From Streptomyces sp. SID8374 (GTDB lineage Bacteria; Actinomycetota; Actinomycetes; Streptomycetales; Streptomycetaceae): DNA of 64,000 nucleotides. Position 1 is the first letter of the stretch. Each line of letters opens with the position of its first letter. Shown piece after piece: positions 49,915-57,447 of the stretch. Location of the stretch: the NCBI RefSeq assembly GCF_009865135.1, contig NZ_WWGH01000001.1, forward strand, positions 372,001-436,000, given 5' to 3'. Made by a program: the position numbers and the translations under genes. The notes under the pieces are model-generated. The model was not told the origin of the DNA and searched no databases. It saw nothing but the letters and a program-made list of their open reading frames with translations.

Positions 49915-50165
49915 CGCCGTGCTCCTTGTTCGTCCGCTGTCCGCACTGTTCTTCCGCCGGTGCTCCTGCCTCCACGATATGCCCCCGACCTGCACAAACG
50001 TTGACTTTGATGGTCCATAGCCCTGCCTTTGAGCAGGGTCGGCGGGGGCAGTTGGGGCGGGCGGTGCGAGCAGCGCGGGGCGGGCTTCCGCGCCCTCTGG
50101 CGGTCGGGGGCGCGGCCGGGCACACTGCAACAGGAGAAGTGGTGACGAAGGGGGGCGAAGCCGCG

Positions 50166-50483
50166 ATGGCGGACGCCGAGTTCAGTGCGTCGGGGGTCAG
50201 GATCGAGAGGTTCACCCGGTCGCTGACCAGGGCCGGTCAGGTGGTCGTCAAGGACGGCCGGCTGTCCCTGCTGATGAGCAACGGGCGGGAGATCGACAGC
50301 GCCCCGGTGACCACGGTGAGTGCGGGCAAACGGTGGTTCTTCGCGGCGGATTCGGCCATCGCCCGGGTGAACGGCGTGCGCTACCGGTTGACGATGGGAC
50401 AGCGCAGCCGCAGACGCGACGGGGCGGCTCCGCTGCGCCGCTTCCTGGAGGCGCTGCGGAGCGCGGGAGGCCGTCGGGGCTGA
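50166..50483 (+). CDS. Small hypothetical protein (105 aa)
   Basis: A soluble basic protein of 105 residues ([40 protein letters not shown], then a cluster RQRSRRR). No family recognised. ATG 50166 is used; GTG 50142, preceded by AGGAG, is a good alternative that adds eight residues. The codon bias is that of the neighbours, and a strong hairpin terminator follows 28 bp after the stop, supporting a real gene. Confidence 0.68.
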   Translation: MADAEFSASGVRIERFTRSLTRAGQVVVKDGRLSLLMSNGREIDSAPVTTVSAGKRWFFAADSAIARVNGVRYRLTMGQRSRRRDGAAPLRRFLEALRSAGGRRG

Positions 50484-50511
50484 GCCCCGGGGCCGCTCCC
50501 CCGGGCACCGC

Positions 50512-50540
50512 GTGCGGCTCCGCGAGTTGCGGAGCCGCAC
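50512..50540 (+). terminator. Strong terminator hairpin
   Basis: Perfect 12-bp arms GTGCGGCTCCGC (50512-50523) and GCGGAGCCGCAC (50529-50540) with a 5-nt loop. It follows the 105-aa gene. Confidence 0.88.
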
Positions 50541-50737
50541 GGGCTGGGCCACGCTGGACCCACGTCACTGAAGGTGCATCATCGGTGACAGAGCGATCCG
50601 CTCGTACGGAATGCTGCGGGACCGGATCGTGCGACATGAGCAGACACGACAAGAGCAGAGCGGATTCGGCAGTCAGTCGTCCGCCGGCTCCGTTCGTCCG
50701 TCTTCTTCTTCCGGACCTATTTCGGGGAGTCGCAGCC

Positions 50738-51256
50738 GTGATCAGCGAGCCAAGCAGGCACTGCACGGTGGAGCTCCAAGCCCTGCCGTCGCGGATCGGT
50801 CAGGTCCGCAGAATCATCTCGGCGCAACTGCGCTACTGGCATCTCGATCCTCTGATCGACCAGGCAGCCCTGGGCGTCACCGAACTCCTGACCAATGTCC
50901 ACCGGCACGCACAGCCGGACAAGTCATGCACCGTCGACATCGAGTTGCTGCTCGACCGGTTGACGGTCTCCGTCCACGACCATGACCCCCGTGTCCCCAC
51001 GGTGAACGAGGCGGATTCCTTCGCCACCTCGGGCCGGGGTCTGGCCCTGATCGCCGCGGTCAGCGAGAGCTGGGGCGTACGGCCGAGCGGCGCGGCCGGA
51101 AAGGCCGTCTGGTTCACCTTGCCGGCGACCTGCGACACCTCGACCCTGCCACCGCTCGCGGTCTACGGGTCGACGACGGACGGGCCGTTCGGGTCCGTCC
51201 CCATCAGCCCCGAGGCCGTCGCGGCGGCCCCTGCCCGGTCGGCCGTGGTCGGCTGA
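50738..51256 (+). CDS. ATP-binding protein, anti-sigma fold (third copy)
   Basis: A 172-residue GHKL ATPase: N box TELLTNVHRHAQ (Asn53) and G2 SGRGLALIAAVSESWG are clear. The opening SRHCTVELQALPSRIGQVRRIISAQLRYWHLDPL is a well-conserved Streptomyces N-terminus. GTG 50738, preceded by GGGGAG, gives exactly this; the longer open frame upstream is not coding-like. The C-terminal 35 residues are low-complexity. Probably an anti-sigma factor or kinase of an anti-anti-sigma factor; partner unknown. Confidence 0.88.
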   Translation: MISEPSRHCTVELQALPSRIGQVRRIISAQLRYWHLDPLIDQAALGVTELLTNVHRHAQPDKSCTVDIELLLDRLTVSVHDHDPRVPTVNEADSFATSGRGLALIAAVSESWGVRPSGAAGKAVWFTLPATCDTSTLPPLAVYGSTTDGPFGSVPISPEAVAAAPARSAVVG

Positions 51257-51314
51257 CGGGAACGGCCTGGGTGCGGCGGTGCGGCGAGTGTGATGCCGCG
51301 CCGGCGTGCCCGGT

Positions 51315-52529
51315 TCAGGCGAGGGCGGCGAGCGGGTCGTCGAGGACCGGCTGCCAGGCCAGTTCGGCGGCGCCGACGAGGCTGTTGTGGGTCAGCGTGC
51401 AGGGCAGGATCGGCACGCTGCCGCTGCGGCCCCAGAGGCTGCGGTCGGCGACGACGGCCCGCAGCCGCTCCGGGTCGGCCTCCAGCAGGTCGCGGTGGAG
51501 CCCGCCGAGGATGATCCGGTCCGGGTTGAGGATGTTGACGAGCCCGGCGAGGCCCAGCCCCAGGCGGTCGATGAGCGCCTCGGCCGCGTTGCGTACGTCG
51601 GCGTCCCCGTACTCCGTACGCAGCAGGTCCCCGGCCTGCTTGAGGAGCGACTCCTCCGGGCCCGGGTCGCGGCGCGCGGTGGTGAGGAAGGCGAGCGGGT
51701 CGGTCTCCACGTCCAGGCAGCCGCGTCCGCCGCAGTGGCAGGGGCGCCCCTCGGGGTTCACGGTGAGGTGACCGACCTCCAGCGCGAGCCCCGAACTCCC
51801 GCTGTGCAGGCGGCCGTCGAGGACCAGGGCCCCGCCGACGCCCCGGTGGCCGGTGGCGACGCAGAGGAGGTGCTGGGCGCCGCGTCCTGCGCCATGCCGG
51901 TGCTCGGCCAGCGCGGTGAGGTTGACGTCGTTGCCGGTGAAGGCGGGGCCGGTGATGCCCGCCTCCCGTACGCAGGCGGCGAAGATGTCCCGGACCGGCG
52001 AGCCCGCGGGCCAGGCGAGGTGCAGCGGGTTGAGGGCGGTGCCCTCGGGTTCGGCGACCGCCGAGGGGACGGCGAGCCCGGCACCGACGCAGCGCAGCCC
52101 GCTCTCGCGGAGCAGCTCCGCCCCGGCGGCCACGACCTCGCCGAGCACCTGGGCGGGGTCGGCCATCACGGCGACGCAGCCGGGCGCCGTTGCGACGATC
52201 CGGCCGCCGAGCCCGACGAGGGCGGCCCGGAAGCCGTCGGCGTGGACCTGGGCGGCGAGGACGACCGGGCCGGTCTCCAGGACGGAGAGCCGGTGCGAGG
52301 GACGGCCCTGCGAACCGGCCGCGGAACCGGGGCTGGAGTCGACCCGGATCAGCCCGAGCGCCTCCAGCTCGGCGGCGACCGCCCCGGCGGTGGCCCGGGT
52401 GACGCCGAGCTCGGAGGTGAGGACGGCGCGCGTGGGAGCGCGCCCGGTGTGGACCAGCTCCAGTGCGGGCCCGAGCGCGCTGCGGCCCCTCTCCAACTTC
52501 GTCCGGGTGGTGGTCGCCTTGCCGTTCAT
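51315..52529 (-). CDS. ROK-family transcriptional regulator
   Basis: A 404-residue ROK protein. The N-terminal winged HTH (GPALELVHTGRAPTRAVLTSELGVTRATAGAVAAEL) precedes a sugar-kinase-like domain with the zinc motif CHCGGRGCLDVE (Cys-x-Cys-x2-x-Cys) and the ATP/phosphate region GHRGVGGALVLDG. It is an XylR/NagC-type repressor or activator responding to sugars. Its target may be the divergent MFS gene at 52686: the start codons are 156 bp apart. The N-terminus starts at ATG 52529 with GGGAG upstream. Confidence 0.88.
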   Translation of the reverse strand: MNGKATTTRTKLERGRSALGPALELVHTGRAPTRAVLTSELGVTRATAGAVAAELEALGLIRVDSSPGSAAGSQGRPSHRLSVLETGPVVLAAQVHADGFRAALVGLGGRIVATAPGCVAVMADPAQVLGEVVAAGAELLRESGLRCVGAGLAVPSAVAEPEGTALNPLHLAWPAGSPVRDIFAACVREAGITGPAFTGNDVNLTALAEHRHGAGRGAQHLLCVATGHRGVGGALVLDGRLHSGSSGLALEVGHLTVNPEGRPCHCGGRGCLDVETDPLAFLTTARRDPGPEESLLKQAGDLLRTEYGDADVRNAAEALIDRLGLGLAGLVNILNPDRIILGGLHRDLLEADPERLRAVVADRSLWGRSGSVPILPCTLTHNSLVGAAELAWQPVLDDPLAALA

Positions 52530-52649
52530 GAGGGCGAGTCTCCCATGATCCGGGGGCGTCCCGGACGCGGAGGGAGCGGGCGGGGACGGGTGGCGCCGGA
52601 CGGCATGGGGGCCCTCAGGGACGGGCCGCACCCGTGCCTGTCAGCCGTC

Positions 52650-52679
52650 TTGCGCCCGCGCTCCGCCCACCCCTATGCT
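52650..52679 (+). promoter_or_regulatory. Predicted promoter of leaderless MFS gene
   Basis: TTGCGC (52650-52655) and TATGCT (52674-52679), 18 bp apart; 7 nt after the -10 is the GTG start itself (52686), so transcription would begin at the start codon. No ribosome-binding site is visible. Confidence 0.5.
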
Positions 52680-52685
52680 GATTTT

Positions 52686-53906
52686 GTGCCGCAACTAAAC
52701 AAACTGCGGACGGCCCTACCGGGGGGACCTGGCGGAGACACCGCCCCACCCGCGTCGGCCCGCCTCCGTACCGCGCTGACCGTGTTCTTCGCCCTCGACG
52801 GTTTCCTCTTCGCCGGCTGGGTGGTCCGTATCCCGGCCATCAAGCAGCAGACCGGCGCCTCCGCCTCCACCCTCGGCCTCGCCCTGCTCGGCGTCTCCGC
52901 GGGCGCCGTGATCACCATGATGCTCACCGGCCGCCTCTGCCGCCGCTACGGCAGCCACGCCGTGACCGTGGCCTGCGGGGTGCTGCTCCCGCTGAGCATC
53001 GCCCTGCCCGCGCAGACCCATTCGGCGCTCTCGCTCGGCCTCGTCCTGCTCGTCTTCGGAGCGGCGTACGGCGGCATGAACGTGGCGATGAACAGCGCGG
53101 CCGTCGACCTGGTCGCCCAGCTCCGCCGACCGGTGATGCCGAGCTTCCACGCCGCGTTCAGCCTCGGCGGCATGGTCGGCGCCGGACTCGGCGGGCTGGT
53201 CGCGGGCGGCCTTTCCGCCTCGACGCACCTGTTCCTGCTGGCCGGTATCGGCCTGCTCGTCACCGCGTTCGCGGGACCCGCGCTGCTGCGCAACCGCCCG
53301 GCCCGTACGGCGCCCGAGCCGCGCACGACTCAGCGGCAGCCCCAGCGGAAACTCGACCCGCGGGCCCGCCGGATCGTCGTGCTCTTCGGTGTGATCGCCC
53401 TGTGCACGGCGTACGGGGAAGGCGCGCTGGCCGACTGGGGCGCGCTCCACCTGGAACAGGACCTGGACGCCCACCCCGGCCTCGCCGCCGCCGGATACGC
53501 GCTGTTCGCCCTGACGATGACCATCGGCAGGCTCACCGGGACGATGCTCCTGGAACGGCTCGGCCAGACCCGCACCCTGGTCCTCGGCGGTGCGGTCGCC
53601 GCGGCCGGGATGCTGCTGGGCTCGCTGGCCCCGACCGTCTGGCTCGCACTGGCCGGATTCGCGGTCACCGGCCTGGGGCTGGCCAACATCTTCCCGGTCG
53701 CCGTGGGCCGGGCCGGTGAACTGGCCGGACCGAGCGGGGTGGCCGCCGCCTCGACGCTCGGCTACGGGGGCATGCTGCTGGGCCCGCCCGCGATCGGCTT
53801 CCTGGCCGACTGGTTCTCGCTGCCGGTGGCGCTGACGACGGTGGCCCTGCTGGCCGCGGGGGCGGCCGTACTCGGGTACGGGGCCCGCAACGCGACGCAC
53901 GCCTGA
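52686..53906 (+). CDS. MFS transporter (12-helix, YbjJ-like)
   Basis: A 406-residue major facilitator with about 12 helices. The opening ARLRTALTVFFALDGFLFAGWVVRIPAIKQQTGAS, TGRLCRRYGSH (loop 2-3) and NVAMNSAAVDL resemble the YbjJ/MFS sugar-efflux type. The substrate is unknown. The GTG at 52686 is immediately downstream of a -10-like TATGCT with no ribosome-binding site, suggesting leaderless translation. A divergent ROK regulator gene lies just upstream and is a likely controller. Confidence 0.88.
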   Translation: MPQLNKLRTALPGGPGGDTAPPASARLRTALTVFFALDGFLFAGWVVRIPAIKQQTGASASTLGLALLGVSAGAVITMMLTGRLCRRYGSHAVTVACGVLLPLSIALPAQTHSALSLGLVLLVFGAAYGGMNVAMNSAAVDLVAQLRRPVMPSFHAAFSLGGMVGAGLGGLVAGGLSASTHLFLLAGIGLLVTAFAGPALLRNRPARTAPEPRTTQRQPQRKLDPRARRIVVLFGVIALCTAYGEGALADWGALHLEQDLDAHPGLAAAGYALFALTMTIGRLTGTMLLERLGQTRTLVLGGAVAAAGMLLGSLAPTVWLALAGFAVTGLGLANIFPVAVGRAGELAGPSGVAAASTLGYGGMLLGPPAIGFLADWFSLPVALTTVALLAAGAAVLGYGARNATHA

Positions 53907-53944
53907 ACGGCGGCCCGCTGCCCACCCCCTGGCACAATCCGGCC

Positions 53945-54730
53945 ATGGAGATCACCGAGCACATCGCGTCCCTGTCCGAGGAAGGGCGGCTCCTCGCGGC
54001 GGCCGCCGAACAGGCGGGCCCCGGGGCGTCGGTCCCGACCTGTCCCGGCTGGCAGATACGCCACCTGCTGCGCCACACCGGCATGGTGCACCGCTGGGCG
54101 GCCGACTTCATCACCGAGGGCCACACCACGCCCCGGCCGGACGGCGGTGAACCGGACCTCGACGGCGCCGAACTCCTCGACTGGTTCCGGGCGGGCCACC
54201 GCCACCTGGTCCGGTCGCTGGAGGCCGCCCCCGCCGACCTGGAGTGCTGGACCTTCCTGCCCGCCCCCTCACCCCTGGCGTTCTGGTCCCGCCGCCAGCT
54301 GAACGAGACGACCGTGCACCGGGTGGACGCGGAGTCCGCGCTCGGCGGGCCGCTGACGACGGTGGACGCGGACCGGGCGGCCGACGGCATCGACGAACTC
54401 CTCAGCGGCTTCCACGCCCGGCCCAAGAGCCGGGTCCGCTCCTCCACCCCGCGCACGCTGCGGGTGCGGGCCGTGGACACGGACGCGGTGTGGACCGTAC
54501 GGATCTCGGAGGAACCGCCGCAGGCCGTACGTACGTCAGTCGGCGCCGAGGCCGAGGACGGCGGACCGGGCCCGGACGGCGGCGGCGGCCGCGCGGACTG
54601 CGAGCTGAGCGGGACGGCGGAGGGCCTCTACCTCACCCTCTGGAACCGCCTGCCGCTCACCGCCGTCACGTTGCGCGGCGACCGCTCGGTGGCCAGGCTC
54701 TGGACGGACAACTCAGCGGTCACCTGGTGA
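53945..54730 (+). CDS. Mycothiol-dependent maleylpyruvate isomerase-like protein (DinB-type)
   Basis: A 261-residue MDMPI_N/DinB-like protein. The metal-binding motifs are visible: VPTCPGWQIRHLLRHTGMVHRW (His cluster) and NETTVHRVDAESA (Glu-x3-His-Arg-x-Asp). A C-terminal domain of about 90 residues (ADCELSGTAEGLYLTLWNR) follows. Characterised relatives are mycothiol-dependent, in keeping with an actinomycete. Substrate unknown. ATG at 53945, 38 bp after the MFS gene. Confidence 0.88.
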   Translation: MEITEHIASLSEEGRLLAAAAEQAGPGASVPTCPGWQIRHLLRHTGMVHRWAADFITEGHTTPRPDGGEPDLDGAELLDWFRAGHRHLVRSLEAAPADLECWTFLPAPSPLAFWSRRQLNETTVHRVDAESALGGPLTTVDADRAADGIDELLSGFHARPKSRVRSSTPRTLRVRAVDTDAVWTVRISEEPPQAVRTSVGAEAEDGGPGPDGGGGRADCELSGTAEGLYLTLWNRLPLTAVTLRGDRSVARLWTDNSAVTW

Positions 54731-54764
54731 ACTTGGGCGGGGCCGGGGGGGGGTGGGTCGGGCA

Positions 54765-55003
54765 GCCGGTGGGAGCCATGCACGGGGCCCGGGGCCTGGG
54801 GGCCGGTGCATGCCCGGCGGCCGGTGCGGGCCAGCCAGCAGCGAGTGCGGGCCGGACGCCGATGCGAGCCGGACGCGGGGCATGACGGTGCGGGCCGGAC
54901 ACGGGGCATGAGCCATGGGGCCCGGTGCCCCGGTGCGGGCCAGGCACGGGGCATGAGCCATGGGGCCCGGTGCCCCGGTGCGGGCCAGGCACGGGGCCGC
55001 ACG
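54765..55003. repeat. GC-rich tandem repeat array with two identical 45-bp units
   Basis: The 310-bp gap after the MDMPI gene (54731-55040) has no gene. It contains two identical 45-bp units (54906-54950 and 54951-54995, beginning GCATGAGCCATGGGGCC), a truncated third start, and diverged copies of a GCGGGCCGG-CACGGGGC motif before them. Probably slippage-generated. Confidence 0.75.
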
Positions 55004-55040
55004 CTTGCCGGGCGCGCGGCCGGACTGTGAGACTGCGGCC

Positions 55041-55349
55041 ATGGGGGAACGGCGGACGCAGGCGGAGCGGGACGCGATGACGGTCGAGATCGGTTACGCG
55101 CTGGCCACTTCCGCCGTACTGGCCGGCCTCACCTTCTCGGCGATCTCCGCACCCGCCCTGCTTCTCCTCGACCTCGGCCGCCCGGCACGGACGGTGGTCC
55201 TCGGCCTCGCAGCGGCGGCCGCCGTACTGGCCTTCGCCACACGGGTCGCCCATGTGCTGTGGCGCTTTCCGCGGCGGGAGGGCCGCCGCCTGGGCGGCCC
55301 GGCCCCGGACAGGCCGACCCGCTCCGGCACCGCCGACTCCGTTACGTAG
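55041..55349 (+). CDS. DUF6332-like small membrane protein
   Basis: A 102-residue protein: MGERRTQAERDAMTVEIGYA, then two transmembrane helices (about 20-42 and 55-72) and a basic tail. Matches the look of the Streptomyces DUF6332 family of unknown function. ATG at 55041. It follows the 45-bp repeat array and lies before a convergent TetR gene. Confidence 0.72.
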   Translation: MGERRTQAERDAMTVEIGYALATSAVLAGLTFSAISAPALLLLDLGRPARTVVLGLAAAAAVLAFATRVAHVLWRFPRREGRRLGGPAPDRPTRSGTADSVT

Positions 55350-55395
55350 CACGGCGCATCCGATTCCCGTACGTATGGACGGCGCATCCCGCGAC

Positions 55396-56115
55396 TCAGC
55401 CGGTGGCCGGGCCCCCGCGCAGACCGACCGAGCGGGCCAGCTCCCCCGCGGCCTGCCGGAAGAGCTCCTCGCGCGCCTCGACCATCCGGTTGAACTGACC
55501 GAAGAGCTCGAACGAGATCAGGCCGAAGAGCTGGGCCCAGGCGGCGACGAGGGCCGGCGCGACGGCGGGCGGGAGGTCCGGTGCGATGTCGGCGGTGAGC
55601 CGATCGGCCTCGGCGCGCAGCTCCCGCGCGAGCGGCGGCAGGGCCAGCCCGCCGTCCTGGAACGCGTCGCGGATGAGGCCGATGAGGACCATGCCGACCC
55701 GGGAGGCGGGGCCCACCGTGTCCATGGGGGCGCTGTAGCCGGGGACGGGTGAGCCGTAGATCAGGGCGTACTCGTGGGGGTGGGCCAGCGCCCATTCCCG
55801 TACGGCACCGGCCACGGCGACCCAGCGGTCGGCGTACGGGGCGGGGCGGGGACGGGCCCGGTCGGCGGTGGCGCGGGCGGTCTCCGCGGCCTCGCCGATG
55901 GCGTCGTACGCGTCGACGATCAGCGCGGTGAGGAGGTCGTCGCGACTGGGGAAGTAGCGGTAGAGCGCCGAGGAGGCCATGCCCAGCTCGCGGGCAACGG
56001 CGCGGAGGGAGAGCTTGGCCGCGCCCTCCGCCGCCAGCTGTTTTCTGGCCTCGTCCTTGATGGCGGCGGTCACTTCTGCGCGGGCGCGCTCCCTGGCCCC
56101 TCGGATGGTGCTCAT
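55396..56115 (-). CDS. TetR/AcrR-family repressor
   Basis: A 239-residue TetR protein. The HTH is at about 26-60 (AAKLSLRAVARELGMASSALYRYFPSRDDLLTALI), followed by a TetR_C_WHG-type ligand domain (ALAHPHEYALIYGSPVPGY). It is divergent from a deazaflavin-dependent oxidoreductase gene. The gap holds three AGAGC-N3-GCTCT-type palindromes, the probable binding sites, so it likely represses that gene and itself. ATG at 56115. Confidence 0.92.
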   Translation of the reverse strand: MSTIRGARERARAEVTAAIKDEARKQLAAEGAAKLSLRAVARELGMASSALYRYFPSRDDLLTALIVDAYDAIGEAAETARATADRARPRPAPYADRWVAVAGAVREWALAHPHEYALIYGSPVPGYSAPMDTVGPASRVGMVLIGLIRDAFQDGGLALPPLARELRAEADRLTADIAPDLPPAVAPALVAAWAQLFGLISFELFGQFNRMVEAREELFRQAAGELARSVGLRGGPATG

Positions 56116-56157
56116 GGTGATCAGTCTGCCACGCGTTCAGAGCACCGAACCACAACG

Positions 56158-56243
56158 AGAGCAGTGCTCTTGCTTTTGAGCACCGATTCCGTGCACACTG
56201 ATCTCAAGCGAGAGCACTGCTCACAAAATCAGAGCGCCGCTCT
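56158..56243. promoter_or_regulatory. Three 13-bp palindromic operators for the TetR regulator
   Basis: AGAGCAGTGCTCT (56158-56170), AGAGCACTGCTCA (56211-56223) and AGAGCGCCGCTCT (56231-56243) share the form AGAGCrnyGCTCT. Half-sites AGAGCACCGA occur at 56140 and 56177. All lie between the TetR gene and the oxidoreductase gene. Confidence 0.75.
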
Positions 56244-56260
56244 CCACCACCGGGATCATC

Positions 56261-56298
56261 TCGATCAGTCCACTGGTCCTCGATCAGTCCACTGGTCC
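56261..56298 (+). repeat. Perfect 19-bp tandem direct repeat in a 5' leader
   Basis: TCGATCAGTCCACTGGTCC occurs twice back to back (56261-56279, 56280-56298), 18 bp before the ATG of the DDN-like gene. Each unit also holds a near-palindrome (CAGTCCACTG). It may be a regulator site or a recent duplication. Confidence 0.7.
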
Positions 56299-56316
56299 AC
56301 GCCTCTGGGGATCGCC

Positions 56317-56775
56317 ATGTCGCAGCCGCAGCCGTACTACCTCCGGGCCGGTGCCACCGCCACCCGCCTCAACAACGTCATCGGCCGTCTCGCCCGGCAC
56401 GGCCTCAGCCTCATGGGCTCCGCCGAGATGTCGGTACGAGGACGGACGAGCGGCCGGATGCAGCGCATCCCCGTCAACCCGCACTCCTACGAGGGCGCCC
56501 AGTACCTCGTCTCGGCCCGGGGCCACTCCCAGTGGGTGCGGAACATGCGCGTCGCGGGCGGCGGTGAGCTGCGCGTGGGGCGCAGAACCCGGGTATTCAC
56601 CGCCGTGGAGATCGCCGACGACGCGGAGAAGGCGGAGATCCTCCGCGCCTATCTGAAGCGGTGGGGCTGGGAGGTCAACCAGTATTTCCAGGGCGTCACC
56701 GCGAAGTCCACGGACGCCGAACTCCTGGCGGCCTGCCCGGACCACCCGGTCTTCCGCCTCACGTTCGAGAGCTGA
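56317..56775 (+). CDS. Deazaflavin (F420)-dependent nitroreductase, DDN family
   Basis: A 152-residue protein of the DDN family: RHGLSLMGSAEMSVRGRTSGRMQRIPV, RGHSQWVRNMRVAGGGELRVGRR and WEVNQYFQGV are its landmarks. These use reduced coenzyme F420 to reduce quinones or other acceptors. ATG at 56317 is chosen because the family N-terminus starts there. Divergent from and likely repressed by the TetR gene, with three operators between. It overlaps the convergent hydrolase by 17 bp. Confidence 0.87.
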   Translation: MSQPQPYYLRAGATATRLNNVIGRLARHGLSLMGSAEMSVRGRTSGRMQRIPVNPHSYEGAQYLVSARGHSQWVRNMRVAGGGELRVGRRTRVFTAVEIADDAEKAEILRAYLKRWGWEVNQYFQGVTAKSTDAELLAACPDHPVFRLTFES

Positions 56776-57439
56776 CCGCGCCGAGCAGCTCCGCCACCAG
56801 GTCCACCACGAGCGCGGGCCGGGACACGAACGGTGAATGCCCCGTCGGCCACTCGCGTACACCGGTGCAGCGGGCGGCCAGCGCCCGTTGCGGGGCGGGG
56901 TCGATCGCCCGGTCCCCGGCGCGGACGACATACGTCGAGGGGGTCAGCTTCCAGCTGTGGTGCACCGGGACGCCCCGTCCGCACCCCGGGGCCTGCGGCC
57001 GCAGCAGGCCGACCGCACGGGCGGCGAGGGGCCCGGGGCAGTCGTCGTAGAGGACATCGGCCGCCCGGCCGGGATCCAGATGTGTCGTGCCGTCAGGCCC
57101 CTCCCCCGGCACGACCGCGTCACGCAGCTGCGCGGAGGCCCCGCCGAGAGCGGCCGCGCTCTCGCCCACGTCCGGTACGAAGGCCGACAGATAGACCAGG
57201 TGGCACGCTCCGCGCACCCCGGTGATCACCGACCCGCCGTAGGAGTGGCCGAGCAACAGCGGCTGCCGGTCCAGCGCATCGACGGCGGCCTGGACCGCTG
57301 CCGTATCAGCCGCCAGGGACCCTCGGTGGAGCTCGGGAACGACCACCTTGATCCCCCGCGCCCGCAGGCCGTCGGCGACCGCGGCGAAGTGTCCGGGGCG
57401 GTGGTAGAGCCCATGGACGAGGACCGCCCCGCCGCGCAC
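56759..57439 (-). CDS. Alpha/beta hydrolase
   Basis: A 226-residue hydrolase: GAVLVHGLYHRPGHFAAVADGL is the oxyanion region, LLLGHSYGGSVITG is the nucleophile elbow (Ser of GHSYG near residue 68), and GHSP near the end holds the catalytic His. The esterase/HNL-type pattern resembles small salicylate-esterase-like hydrolases. GTG 57439 is preferred because it directly precedes the first strand; it lies 8 nt after the stop of the upstream GGR-type gene, so the two are probably coupled. Substrate unknown. Confidence 0.82.
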   Translation of the reverse strand: MRGGAVLVHGLYHRPGHFAAVADGLRARGIKVVVPELHRGSLAADTAAVQAAVDALDRQPLLLGHSYGGSVITGVRGACHLVYLSAFVPDVGESAAALGGASAQLRDAVVPGEGPDGTTHLDPGRAADVLYDDCPGPLAARAVGLLRPQAPGCGRGVPVHHSWKLTPSTYVVRAGDRAIDPAPQRALAARCTGVREWPTGHSPFVSRPALVVDLVAELLGAVSSRT

Positions 57440-57447
57440 CGGCCCCT

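Noticed and set aside
50021..50038. CCCTGC...GCAGGG stem between the cysteine synthase-like gene and the 105-aa gene
   Set aside because: Six-bp arms only, common by chance at this GC content, and not at a gene end.
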